Below, one piece after another: positions 1-8,036 of a DNA stretch of 64,000 bases (its first letter is position 1; each line of letters starts with the position of its first letter). A program made the translations under genes and the position numbers. The notes under the pieces were generated by a model. It saw nothing but the letters and a program-made list of their open reading frames with translations, did no database searches and had not been told where the DNA came from. The DNA is from Faecalibacterium duncaniae (GTDB lineage: Bacteria; Bacillota; Clostridia; Oscillospirales; Ruminococcaceae), in contig NZ_CP048437.1 in the NCBI RefSeq assembly GCF_010509575.1, positions 1,674,001-1,738,000 of the forward strand, given 5' to 3'.

Positions 1-613
1 CGCTTCCCGCTACTCCCGCATCCCGGTCATCAATGCCGGTGACGGCGGCCACCAGCACCCCACCCAGACCATGACCGATCTGATGACCATCCGCACCCGG
101 ATGGGTCGGCTGGATAATCTGACCATCGGCCTGTGCGGCGATCTGAAGTTCGGCCGCACCGTCCATTCTCTCATCAAGACCATGGCACGCTGCAAGAACA
201 TCCGCTTTGTGCTCATCAGCCCCGAGGAACTGCGGGTGCCCGACTACATCATCAAGGATGTGCTGGAGGCCAACGGCATCGAGTACCGTGAGACCCGGAG
301 CCTGGAGGAATCCATGCCCGAGCTGGATATCCTGTACATGACCCGTGTGCAGAAGGAGCGTTTCTTCAACGAGGAGGATTACATCCGCCTGAAGAACAGC
401 TACATTCTGACCAGCGAAAAGATGGCCCTTGCCAAGCCTGAAATGGCAGTGCTGCATCCCCTGCCCCGCGTGAACGAGATTGCGCTGGATGTGGACAATG
501 ACCCCCGTGCTGCCTACTTTGAGCAGGTGCAGAACGGCGTATACATCCGCATGGCACTGATCATGACGCTGCTGGGTCTTGCTGACCCCAAGGCACCGAA
601 GGAGGGCAACTGA
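1..613 (+). CDS. pyrB: Aspartate carbamoyltransferase catalytic chain, 3' part
   Basis: Catalytic subunit of aspartate transcarbamoylase, which joins carbamoyl phosphate and L-aspartate in the first committed step of pyrimidine synthesis. The frame is open from position 2, so the gene starts outside the window. The visible part has the [11 protein letters not shown] motif near residues 14-24 and the HPLPRVNEI motif near the C-terminus, both typical of the family. The stop (611-613) is one base before the pyrI start, so the two are cotranscribed and probably form the PyrB-PyrI holoenzyme. Identity is firm. Confidence 0.96.
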   Translation, partial: ASRYSRIPVINAGDGGHQHPTQTMTDLMTIRTRMGRLDNLTIGLCGDLKFGRTVHSLIKTMARCKNIRFVLISPEELRVPDYIIKDVLEANGIEYRETRSLEESMPELDILYMTRVQKERFFNEEDYIRLKNSYILTSEKMALAKPEMAVLHPLPRVNEIALDVDNDPRAAYFEQVQNGVYIRMALIMTLLGLADPKAPKEGN

Positions 614-614
614 T

Positions 615-1052
615 ATGCTGAATATTGACGAGATCCAGAACGGCATTGTGATCGACCACATCAAGGCAGGCACCGCTGTGGGCCTGATGGAGCTGCTGGG
701 CATCACCGGCAACAAGACCGCCAACGTGGCACTGATCCAGAATGCGCGCTCTCACAAGGCCGACTGCGGCCGCAAGGATATCATCAAGGTTGAGGGGGAT
801 GCCTCCTGGCTGAACCTGGACGTGCTGGCCTACCTCGACCCTGACATCAGCGTGACCGTGATTGAAAACGGCAAGGCTGTGCGCAAGGAAAAGCCGAAGC
901 CCCCCAAGCGTCTGGTGAACATTGTGCGGTGCCGCAATCCCCGCTGCATCTCCTCCATTGAAGAGGAATGCGACCAGATCTTTGAGATGAGCTCCAACGG
1001 CAAATACCGCTGCATCTACTGTGAGCAGGAGCTGCAGGTGAAGCCGGAATAA
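615..1052 (+). CDS. pyrI: Aspartate carbamoyltransferase regulatory chain
   Basis: Regulatory subunit of aspartate transcarbamoylase, binding nucleotide effectors at an N-terminal domain and zinc at a C-terminal domain. The 145-residue product starts MLNIDEIQNG and carries the expected four cysteines (RCRNPRC then YRCIYC). I chose the ATG at 615 because GGAGGG (601-606) lies at the right distance; an in-frame ATG at 579 lies inside pyrB and has no ribosome site. A strong terminator follows. Confidence 0.96.
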   Translation: MLNIDEIQNGIVIDHIKAGTAVGLMELLGITGNKTANVALIQNARSHKADCGRKDIIKVEGDASWLNLDVLAYLDPDISVTVIENGKAVRKEKPKPPKRLVNIVRCRNPRCISSIEEECDQIFEMSSNGKYRCIYCEQELQVKPE

Positions 1053-1069
1053 TCGGTACAAAAGCAAAA

Positions 1070-1103
1070 GGCAGTGCGTCCCACGCGGCGCACTGCCTTT
1101 TTT
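1070..1103 (+). terminator. Intrinsic terminator after pyrBI
   Basis: Nine-base arms GGCAGTGCG (1070-1078) and CGCACTGCC (1089-1097) are followed by six T. The minus strand also has a T-rich tail, so it could work both ways. Confidence 0.9.
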
Positions 1104-1108
1104 GTTTG

Positions 1109-1297
1109 TTACACGAAATCCTCCCGCATCGGAGTGAAGATATCCAGTAGGATGCCCGCTTCCGTGCAGGTGCAGCCATGCTCCACACCGTCCTCCTTCC
1201 GGCCCGATCTCAAACAAAAAAAGCCCGACAAAGCTCCCTCCGGCAGCACCGCCCGGCATCCCATTCCCACATACGATGCCGTGCAGGTGCAGTGCAT
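1109..1297 (-). CDS. Possible small cysteine-containing protein
   Basis: A 62-residue reading frame that ends six bases from the terminator at 1070-1103. It contains two similar Cys-Thr-Cys-Thr stretches (CTCTASYVGMGC and HGCTCTEAGI), which is a little unlike random translation. No clear ribosome site precedes the ATG, and I do not recognise a family. It may be chance. Confidence 0.22.
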   Translation of the reverse strand: MHCTCTASYVGMGCRAVLPEGALSGFFCLRSGRKEDGVEHGCTCTEAGILLDIFTPMREDFV

Positions 1298-1531
1298 TCA
1301 GAAGGTCTCTATCTGCAGCAATCCCCCAAGATCGCCATTCAGAGCTTCGTCAGACTTTTTATTCGTAAAGACGTTCCGGCCCACGCACACACGCCTGCGT
1401 TCCCGGATGTTCCTTCCTCTGTCGGCCGCAAACCATACAGCGGGGAGGCGCTCCTGCCTTTAACTTGGTTTCATTGTAGCAGATTCCGATGAAACTTTCA
1501 CCCCAAATGTCATATTCTGCAGGGTTTCATG
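1298..1531. other. Intergenic region without a clear gene
   Basis: Lies between the pyrI side and the stop of the leftward sensor kinase gene. Short overlapping frames occur on both strands, but none has a ribosome site or a recognisable product. I see no clear hairpin or promoter here. Confidence 0.5.
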
Positions 1532-2821
1532 TCATAACTTGCGGAGTGGGATGGTGCAGGTAAAGCGGAACCAGCACTCCCGGCAGCTGATGGTATATTC
1601 GCCGCCGTATTTTTTCAGCACATCCCGCACGTTCCACAGCCCGAAGCCGTGGCCCGCCCCTTTCTGAGAGATGCGGGGCAGCTGGCCGTCCACGAGGTTC
1701 AGGTCCTTTTTCACCCGGTTGCGGACAGAGAGCACCACCTCGTCCTCGCTCTTCCGCATCCGCACATAGACCTCCGGCGGATCAGCCTGCGCGGCGGCCT
1801 CAATGGCATTGTTGAGCAAATTGGAGAGCACGATCACAAGATCCGTCTGGCCCATGGGCATATCCCGCAGATCGGGCAGATCAAAATAGACCATAACCCC
1901 TTTTCGGCTGGCTTCCTCGTACTTTTTGCTGAGCAGGGCATCCAATAAAGGGTTGTGGGTGTTCATAATGGTGGTATTCGCCGCAATGGTCTTTGTGAGC
2001 GTGGAAAGATAGGCCTTTGCGCCCTCGTAATCGCCCTGCTGAAGCAGCAGAGCCAGTGCATCGGTGTGGTTGGTGAACTCATGGGTCAGCCGCCGCTGAG
2101 TCTTGTAGGATTCCAGAAGAGCTTCTGCGCTCTTCTTCTGGCGCACAGCCTCCACCATCAGTGTCTGCTGCAGCAGCATCTGGTCGTTGACCATCTGCAC
2201 GATCCCCAGATGGATCAGCACTGCTATGGTCAGACCAAAGGTCAACATCATATTCATCATGCTGGGCACTTCACTGCCGCCGGATACCATCAGCACGATG
2301 TTCAGCACCACAACGATGCCAGGAAAGAAGGACATGACCAACATCTGCAGCGGGGTCAACGCCTGCTCCCGCCGCCAGCGCCGGATAATGTAGGCTGCAA
2401 GCAGGCCAGCCCCCACAACAGCAGCAACCAGCAGGAACAGACAGCTGCGGTAGCGCCAGACCTCCCGGACCGGAATGTGCTTACACCAGGCAAAGGTGTA
2501 GCTGACTGTATTTTCCGTCAGCAGGCACATAATGCCGTTGACAAGGCAGGCCGAGAGCTTCTGGTTCCAGCTTCCGCCGAAAAAGAGCACCGTGACCAAC
2601 AGGTAGATGACGTTCAATATTACAGATCCGATATTGAAAAAGCCAATGTCATGCCGGATCGAGGCCGCCAGAAATACTGCTGCCAGCAGGGCTGCCCACA
2701 GGCAGGGGAAGCGGAATCTCCTGCCGCGGCCCAGAAATGCATGGTCCACCATGATAAAGGCCGCCCACTGGCCAATGCAGACCAGATGCCCCATCAGAAA
2801 CCAGAGCATTTCCTTAGTCAT
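1532..2821 (-). CDS. GHKL sensor histidine kinase (AgrC/VirS type)
   Basis: Membrane sensor kinase. The N-terminal half (roughly residues 1-210) is a series of about six hydrophobic segments. A dimerisation helix follows with the candidate phospho-acceptor His in RRLTHEFTNH. The C-terminal GHKL ATPase domain has an N box (SNLLNNAIEAA) and a G box (GHGFGLWNV). The ATG at 2821 (MTKEMLWF) overlaps the end of the upstream response regulator gene by 8 bases, which indicates translational coupling. Kinases of this type often sense secreted peptides; no peptide precursor is evident next to it, so the signal is unknown. Confidence 0.88.
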   Translation of the reverse strand: MTKEMLWFLMGHLVCIGQWAAFIMVDHAFLGRGRRFRFPCLWAALLAAVFLAASIRHDIGFFNIGSVILNVIYLLVTVLFFGGSWNQKLSACLVNGIMCLLTENTVSYTFAWCKHIPVREVWRYRSCLFLLVAAVVGAGLLAAYIIRRWRREQALTPLQMLVMSFFPGIVVVLNIVLMVSGGSEVPSMMNMMLTFGLTIAVLIHLGIVQMVNDQMLLQQTLMVEAVRQKKSAEALLESYKTQRRLTHEFTNHTDALALLLQQGDYEGAKAYLSTLTKTIAANTTIMNTHNPLLDALLSKKYEEASRKGVMVYFDLPDLRDMPMGQTDLVIVLSNLLNNAIEAAAQADPPEVYVRMRKSEDEVVLSVRNRVKKDLNLVDGQLPRISQKGAGHGFGLWNVRDVLKKYGGEYTISCRECWFRFTCTIPLRKL

Positions 2822-3539
2822 CCCCAAACTGCCCCTTCCATTCCAGATAGGTGCTGCGGATCTCAGCATAGCCGTTCCGGCTCACGCCCAGCTTGACCCC
2901 ATTGCGCAGGGTAACCATATAGCTGCTGATCTGCCGGATGTACTTCATATTGACCACCGCGCTCCGCCCCACCCGCAGAAAGCCGTTCTCAAACAGGGCC
3001 TGCGGCAGCTCGTTCAGCTTGCCATAGTAGGAGCACAGGGGCTGATGAGCCACATCTCCGTAAACGTTGATCTTGCGCAGGTCGCTTTCGAGGTAGTAGA
3101 TGCTGTCGTAGGGCAGCTCAGTCTCGGTGCGGTTCTGCCGGATGGTCAAGGTCTTGGGAGCCCGGTGATCCTGCTCGTGCAGAATGGCATCCAGACAGCG
3201 GGGCAGCTGGCAGTCCAGGTCGCGCTTGAGGATATAGCGGAACGCATTCACGGTGTAGCCCTCCGGGGCAAATTCCAGATAGGCCGACACATACACCAGG
3301 CAGATCTCCGGGCTGCACTGGCGCAGCTGCTTTCCCAGTGAGATGCCGTTCATGGTGTCCAGATCCACATCCAGCAGCGCCACCTGATACAGATCAAGGT
3401 CCCGCCGGGCCAGTGTCTCTTCCCCGCTGTGGCAGACGGTGCATTCCACCTGCAGGCCCCGCCGCGCAAAAAAATCCCGGACGAGCGTTTCCACGCGGGC
3501 AGCAAATACCGCATCATCATCACAGATCAAAATGTGCAT
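2814..3539 (-). CDS. LytTR-family response regulator
   Basis: Cytoplasmic partner of the downstream kinase. Residues 1-120 form a receiver domain (start MHILICDDD, acceptor Asp in ALLDVDLDT). The C-terminal part is a LytTR DNA-binding domain (YYLESDLRKINVYG, GFLRVGRSAVVNM, LGVSRNGY). AgrA/ComE relatives bind paired direct repeats. The start at 3539 is fixed by GGAGGACA just upstream; longer versions would begin inside an intergenic repeat. Confidence 0.92.
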   Translation of the reverse strand: MHILICDDDAVFAARVETLVRDFFARRGLQVECTVCHSGEETLARRDLDLYQVALLDVDLDTMNGISLGKQLRQCSPEICLVYVSAYLEFAPEGYTVNAFRYILKRDLDCQLPRCLDAILHEQDHRAPKTLTIRQNRTETELPYDSIYYLESDLRKINVYGDVAHQPLCSYYGKLNELPQALFENGFLRVGRSAVVNMKYIRQISSYMVTLRNGVKLGVSRNGYAEIRSTYLEWKGQFGDD

Positions 3540-3559
3540 TGTGTCCTCCAACAAAAACG

Positions 3560-3701
3560 CCCTCTCCGTCAGTGCTTCGCACTGCCGCCTCTCCCAAAGG
3601 CGAGGCAATTGCTGCTCTGACTTCAGGCTGTGCAAGCTGCTTCCCCATCAAATGCGTTGCCCTCCTTGGGGAGCTGGCGAGCGAATGCGAGACTGAGAGG
3701 G
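3560..3701. repeat. Dispersed palindromic intergenic repeat, copy 1
   Basis: Starts CCCTCTCCGTCAGTG and ends GCGAGACTGAGAGGG, with inner boxes such as CTCCTTGGGGAGCTGGCGAG. Three related copies lie at 17540, 20861 and 21534, all between genes. The ends are near-inverted and the whole can fold into a long imperfect hairpin. Confidence 0.8.
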
Positions 3702-3710
3702 TTTATTTCC

Positions 3711-5081
3711 TTATGCAAAGAACTTGTCGTAGATGCCAAAGGCGAAGATGAACAACACGATCACGGGCAGACCGTAGGTCAGGTAACCGCGCATCCAATC
3801 GTGGATCTTCAGCCCCTCGCCGGTGTTGACCTCTTTTTTATAGTTGTCCCAGCCCCAGCCATAGCGGGAAACGCAGAACAGCAGGTAGACCAGGCTGCCC
3901 AGCGGCAGGAACAGGTTGCTGACAAGGAAATCCTCGAAGTCCAGCACTGCACCGCCAAACACGGCAAAGCCATCCCAGGCCCAGAGGTTATACCCCAGCA
4001 CGCAGGGCATGGACAGCAGGATGATGAGGAACAGGTTGACCAGACTGGACTTTTTACGGGTGCAGCCGGTCAGCTCCATGCCGCAGCAGATGATGTTCTC
4101 AAACACCGCCAGCACAGTGGACAGGGCAGCAAATGCCATGAACAGGAAGAACAGGCTGCCCCACAGCCGCCCCAGTGCCATGTTGGCAAAAATATTGGGC
4201 AGGGTGATGAAGATCAGGCTGGGACCTGCGGTCTGATCCACGCCAAATGTAAAGCAGGCCGGGAAGATGATGAGACCGGCCGTGATGGCCACAAAGGTAT
4301 CCAGCACCACCACACGAACGCTCTCGCCCAGCAGGGAGTGTTCCTTGCCGATGTAGCTGCCAAAAATAGACATGGCACCGATGCCCAGGCTCAGGGTGAA
4401 GAAGGCCTGATTCATCGCACCCACCAAGGTGTTTACGATGCCAACCTCCTTCATACGGCCAAAGTCAGGCACCAGGAAGAAGGAAAGGCCCTCCTTTGCG
4501 CCGTCCATGAAGAGGCTGTTCACGGCCAGAATGACCATGATGAGGAGCAGGGCGATCATCATGCCCTTGGTCACACGCTCCAGACCATTCTGCAGGCCCT
4601 TGGCGCAGACCAGAATGCTCAGAACGACCACGAACACCATCCAGAAGGTCATAATGCCGGGGCTTGCCAGCATCTCGGTGAACTTGCCCGCCACCTCGTC
4701 TGCGTTCAAGCCGGAGAGCTTTCCAGCGGCGGTCATATAGAAATAGTGCAGCATCCAGCCTGCAACGGTGGTGTAGAACATCATCAGCAGGTAACAGCCG
4801 ATCAGGGTAAAATAGCCGTGGATATGCCACTTCTGACCCGGCTTTTCCAGCACCTGATAGGCGCGCACCGGGCTTTTGCGGCTGGCACGGCCCACAGCAA
4901 ATTCCATGGTCATAATGGGCAGACCCAGAATGACCAGGAACAGCAGGTAAAACAGTACGAAGGCTCCGCCGCCGCCCTGACCTGCCATATAAGGAAATTT
5001 CCACACGTTGCCAATGCCGATGGCACAGCCTGCCGACAGCAGGATGAAGCCCAGCCGCGATTTCAGCGTTTCACGTTCCAT
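3711..5081 (-). CDS. Sodium-dependent amino-acid transporter, NSS (SNF) family
   Basis: Integral membrane protein of 456 residues, the usual length of short bacterial NSS members. It couples uptake of an amino acid to sodium. The signature GNVWKFPYMAGQGGGGAF lies in the first membrane segment, where the family binds sodium and substrate, and about 11-12 hydrophobic segments follow. The substrate cannot be told from sequence; bacterial relatives carry hydrophobic or aromatic amino acids. It appears monocistronic, with a palindromic repeat downstream. Confidence 0.92.
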   Translation of the reverse strand: MERETLKSRLGFILLSAGCAIGIGNVWKFPYMAGQGGGGAFVLFYLLFLVILGLPIMTMEFAVGRASRKSPVRAYQVLEKPGQKWHIHGYFTLIGCYLLMMFYTTVAGWMLHYFYMTAAGKLSGLNADEVAGKFTEMLASPGIMTFWMVFVVVLSILVCAKGLQNGLERVTKGMMIALLLIMVILAVNSLFMDGAKEGLSFFLVPDFGRMKEVGIVNTLVGAMNQAFFTLSLGIGAMSIFGSYIGKEHSLLGESVRVVVLDTFVAITAGLIIFPACFTFGVDQTAGPSLIFITLPNIFANMALGRLWGSLFFLFMAFAALSTVLAVFENIICCGMELTGCTRKKSSLVNLFLIILLSMPCVLGYNLWAWDGFAVFGGAVLDFEDFLVSNLFLPLGSLVYLLFCVSRYGWGWDNYKKEVNTGEGLKIHDWMRGYLTYGLPVIVLFIFAFGIYDKFFA

Positions 5082-5267
5082 AATAAATTTGTCCCCTCCA
5101 ATAATTTCAGCCGCCCGCCTTCCGCGCGAAAAACAGGCGAAATCAGTTTATTATATCACAAATTGGAAGAGAATGGAGTGCTTTTTCGTATTTTCCCTTG
5201 CAAATTTCTTTCATCTTATATAAAATAGACAAGATGAAATGTGTACAACACGGAAAGGAACAACCGG

Positions 5268-5813
5268 ATGGTCTCAGACGAAACAGCCTACCGGAAGTAT
5301 CTGGCCGGAGACGAAGCTGCCGCTCAGCTGTTGGTGGAGCGGTATGGCGACGCGCTGACCCTTTACATCAACGGCGTGCTGGGCGATATCCACGAGGCAG
5401 AGGATCTGATGATCGAAGCCTTTGCCCATATTTTTGCAAGAGAGCGGCCCATTCAGGATGGCTGCTTCAAGGCTTACCTCTATAAAACCGGGCGCAATCT
5501 CGCATTGCGCTGCAAGACCCGGCGGCGGTTTTTTCTGCCGCTGGAGGAACTGCCTTTTGAACTGCCGGACGAGGCACTGGCCGAAACCGGGCTGTTCCAG
5601 AACGAACAGCACCAGCAGCTGTACGCCGCACTGGGCAAGCTCAAAAAGGAATACCGGGAGACACTTTTTCTGGTCTATTTTGAAGAACTGAGCTACCGGC
5701 AGGCCGCACAGGTGCTGGGACGTACCGAGCAGCAGGTAACGAACCTTGTGTACCGGGGCAAGCAGCAGCTGAAACAACTTTTGGAACAGGAGGGATATCA
5801 GTATGAAAACTGA
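5268..5813 (+). CDS. ECF-type RNA polymerase sigma factor
   Basis: Sigma-70 family protein of 181 residues. Region 2 (AYRKYLAGDE through AEDLMIEAFAHIF) and region 4 (KEYRETLFLVYFEELSYRQAAQVLG, then QVTNLVYRGKQQL) are both present, and little else. I chose ATG 5268 because GGAAAGGAAC precedes it well; a GTG at 5241 is in frame but poorly placed. It overlaps the next gene by 11 bases. The following genes encode a small one- or two-pass membrane protein, a multi-pass protein and a PrsW-like protease, suggesting control by membrane proteolysis. Confidence 0.93.
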   Translation: MVSDETAYRKYLAGDEAAAQLLVERYGDALTLYINGVLGDIHEAEDLMIEAFAHIFARERPIQDGCFKAYLYKTGRNLALRCKTRRRFFLPLEELPFELPDEALAETGLFQNEQHQQLYAALGKLKKEYRETLFLVYFEELSYRQAAQVLGRTEQQVTNLVYRGKQQLKQLLEQEGYQYEN

Positions 5814-6147
5814 TGCCGAACGGATGGCGCTGATCCGCCAGCGCACGGCCCAGCTGCAGCGTCAGGCGCGCGCACGGCAGATGCTGCTGATCGATGCAGG
5901 CTGTATGGCGGCCTGTCTTGTGCTGGTGGTCTGCCTGGGCCTTGCCATGCCCGGCTGGGCAGGCACATCGGTCGCGCTGCATGTTTCCCCCACCGGCACC
6001 GCCGGGATGCTGAGTGAGCGCGGAGCCGACGGTTATATCCTGGTGGGCGTACTCTCGTTCCTGCTGGGCTCCTGCGTGACCATCCTGCTCTACCGCCTGC
6101 GCCGCAGCAATGAAAAGAAGCACACGAGGGACGACGATGAGCTTTGA
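5803..6147 (+). CDS. Small membrane protein, candidate anti-sigma factor
   Basis: A 114-residue product. The basic N-terminus (IRQRTAQLQRQARARQ) is followed by two hydrophobic segments (about residues 28-50 and 77-97) separated by a stretch with SERGADGYILVG. It starts inside the end of the sigma gene. The layout of a cytoplasmic N-terminus and membrane anchor beside an ECF sigma factor is that of an anti-sigma factor, but I see no zinc or other recognised anti-sigma motif. A paralogue lies at 7531-7896. Function is inferred from context only. Confidence 0.75.
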   Translation: MKTDAERMALIRQRTAQLQRQARARQMLLIDAGCMAACLVLVVCLGLAMPGWAGTSVALHVSPTGTAGMLSERGADGYILVGVLSFLLGSCVTILLYRLRRSNEKKHTRDDDEL

Positions 6148-6757
6148 GATCATTGACAACACCTTTCAGGTGATCGTGCTGGCTGCGATGGCGCTCCTCG
6201 CCTTTCTCCTCGCCTTCCGGCGCAGCAGCCGCTCCTGCCTGATCCTGGCGTTCGGCTACGCCAGCTTTATGATGGGTACTTTGTACTACCTGCTCCATCT
6301 GATCATTCTGGGCCATGGGCCGCAGGTGTTTTATGTGGCCGAATGCTCCTGGATGGCCTCGTATTTCTTTTTTCTCTCGCTGGAGATCCTCTATTGGGAG
6401 GGCCTGCACCCGCCGTTCTCGCCTTTTGCGCTGGCGGCCGGGGTGGTCATTGCCGGAGTTGTCATGCGGGTGCAGGTGTTTGGCCCTTCGCCGCTGATGT
6501 CTGGTGTGCTGGCGCTCACCTTTGGCGCGCTGGCCTATCTCTGTTTTTCGGCCCTGCAAAAGGAAAAACGACTCCGGCCTTATGAGATCGCACTTTTGTT
6601 TGAAATGTCCTTGCAGATCCTTCTGTTCGTTGCCTCCGAGTTCATCCGTGATTACACCCGGTTCAACCTTTACTATGCTGTGGACATCCTGTTGACCCTC
6701 ACACTGGTCAGCTTCCTGCCCCATATCCTGCGGGAGGAACCCCATGACCTACATTGA
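6137..6757 (+). CDS. Multi-pass membrane protein of unknown function
   Basis: About 206 residues with roughly seven hydrophobic segments and little loop sequence (for example GYASFMMGTLYYLLHLIIL). The ATG at 6137 follows GAGGGA and overlaps the previous gene by 11 bases. It ends 14 bases inside the PrsW-like gene, so the four genes are tightly coupled. I do not recognise a family. It could be a sensor or partner for the protease. Confidence 0.8.
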   Translation: MSFEIIDNTFQVIVLAAMALLAFLLAFRRSSRSCLILAFGYASFMMGTLYYLLHLIILGHGPQVFYVAECSWMASYFFFLSLEILYWEGLHPPFSPFALAAGVVIAGVVMRVQVFGPSPLMSGVLALTFGALAYLCFSALQKEKRLRPYEIALLFEMSLQILLFVASEFIRDYTRFNLYYAVDILLTLTLVSFLPHILREEPHDLH

Positions 6758-7385
6758 AAACATCTTTTTGTGCCTGGCGCTTCCCATGCTGCTCTCCCTG
6801 CTGTTCACATCGGGCAGCCCCCGGCGCTTTACCCTGTTCGTGGTGCTGGGCATGGCTACCTGCCTGCTTTCGGCTTATGTCAGCAGCTTTTTCATGGGGC
6901 GGCACCAGTGCAGTGCCGTGACCACCGCCATTGAGATCGCACCTGTCTGCGAGGAGATCCTGAAGCTGCTGCCTCTGCTGCTCTACTTTTTGATCTTTGA
7001 GCCGGATTCCCACAAGCTGACTCCTGCGGCCATTGGCATTGCAGTGGGCTTTGCTACCTTTGAAAACGTCTGCTACCTGACCGAAAACGGTGCAGGAAGT
7101 TTTGTTTTCCTGCTCATCCGCGGCATGTCCGCCGGGGCCCTGCATCTGGTCTGCGGCATCCTGACCGGTCTGGCACTGGCCTATGTGTTCCGCCGTCCGT
7201 GGCTCACCTGCACCGGCACGGTGGGGATTCTGGGGGTCTGCATGGTGCTGCACGGCATCTACAATCTGCTGATCACCGCCGACGGCTTCTGGCAGATGGT
7301 CGGGTACTTCTTTCCTTCTGCCATCATCGTCACCCTGTTTGCGGCAAGGCTGCTCCACAGGGGCAGGCACACTGTTTTTCACTGA
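6744..7385 (+). CDS. PrsW-family intramembrane metalloprotease
   Basis: A 213-residue, largely hydrophobic protein with the conserved PrsW boxes in order: APVCEEILKLLPLL, FATFENVCYL, GALHLVCG and VLHGIYN. Glu and His residues in these boxes are the likely metal and catalytic site. In Bacillus subtilis PrsW starts cleavage of the anti-sigma factor RsiW. Here it is the last gene of a cluster starting with an ECF sigma factor, so a similar role is a good inference. GGAGGAA precedes the ATG. Confidence 0.88.
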   Translation: MTYIENIFLCLALPMLLSLLFTSGSPRRFTLFVVLGMATCLLSAYVSSFFMGRHQCSAVTTAIEIAPVCEEILKLLPLLLYFLIFEPDSHKLTPAAIGIAVGFATFENVCYLTENGAGSFVFLLIRGMSAGALHLVCGILTGLALAYVFRRPWLTCTGTVGILGVCMVLHGIYNLLITADGFWQMVGYFFPSAIIVTLFAARLLHRGRHTVFH

Positions 7386-7388
7386 CCG

Positions 7389-7422
7389 TTTCCCGCTCTT
7401 TTCCGGAGCGGGAAATTTTTTT
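7389..7422 (+). terminator. Intrinsic terminator after the sigma/PrsW cluster
   Basis: Arms TTTCCCGCTC (7389-7398) and GAGCGGGAAA (7406-7415), then seven T. It separates the cluster from the small membrane protein at 7531. Confidence 0.9.
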
Positions 7423-7530
7423 GAACTTTTTTCAAATTTGGGTGAAAGGAATCGGCGCGAACTGTATTATAGGAGATAGAGAGGACGGAAAGCAGCCGCT
7501 CTGATGATCTCTCAAAAGGAGGGACTGTCC

Positions 7531-7896
7531 ATGACCCAGAAGGCGAGTGTTCGTATGGAGGAAATTCGCCGCCGCACACGCAGGCTTCGTCAAAGGCGGG
7601 CACATCGAATCAACTGCGCTCTCTCCGCAGCTTGTCTGTTTTTGACAGTCGGCATTGCGTCCCTGCTGTATCAGGAGCATGTTCCGGGTCTTTCCATCGT
7701 TCTGGCCGGGTACGGCTCGGTGCTGCTGCACAGCGGCGCTGATGCTTATATCGTGGTCAGCGTCGGCTCCTTTGTCACCGGCGTTGTATTCACGTTGCTC
7801 GGCATCCGGTACAGGCGGTACAAAACACTGCACCGCCCCTTCTCCCCGGATGCCGCAGACAAGGCTTCCTCCCAAAGCCTCTCTGACGACCAGTAG
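7531..7896 (+). CDS. Small membrane protein, paralogue of 5803-6147
   Basis: About 121 residues. Arg-rich N-terminus (EEIRRRTRRLRQRRAHR), then two hydrophobic segments and an acidic, Ser-rich tail. It matches the product of 5803-6147 in layout and in details: the R-R-T-x-x-L-R/Q pattern and the loop LLHSGADAYIVVSVGSFVTG against LSERGADGYILVGVLSFLLG. The ATG at 7531 follows AAAGGAGGG. It is transcribed separately; TATTAT at 7465-7470 may be its -10. Possibly a second target of the same sigma/protease system. Confidence 0.78.
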   Translation: MTQKASVRMEEIRRRTRRLRQRRAHRINCALSAACLFLTVGIASLLYQEHVPGLSIVLAGYGSVLLHSGADAYIVVSVGSFVTGVVFTLLGIRYRRYKTLHRPFSPDAADKASSQSLSDDQ

Positions 7897-7939
7897 CGCC
7901 CTCCATGCTCTTCTCCCACACACTTTTCTCCATACCCCG

Positions 7940-7980
7940 AAAAGGCTCTGCCGTTTCTCCCGGCAGAGCCTTTTCCCTTT
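7940..7980 (+). terminator. Terminator after the small membrane protein
   Basis: Fourteen-base arms AAAAGGCTCTGCCG (7940-7953) and CGGCAGAGCCTTTT (7961-7974) with a pyrimidine tail. Confidence 0.85.
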
Positions 7981-7990
7981 TAACCAAAAA

Positions 7991-8025
7991 CAGCACGCCG
8001 AAACCGAACGGCGTGCTGTTTTTTC
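7991..8025 (-). terminator. Terminator of the beta-CASP nuclease gene
   Basis: Perfect arms CAGCACGCCG (7991-8000) and CGGCGTGCTG (8009-8018) with T tracts on both sides. It lies just past the stop of the leftward gene and probably works in both directions. Confidence 0.85.
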
Positions 8026-8036
8026 TGGTTCTATGG

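Noticed and set aside
3630..5228. Long rightward frame of 532 codons
   Set aside because: It is fully antisense to the NSS transporter gene, has His/Gln-rich low-complexity content typical of a shadow frame, and has no ribosome site.
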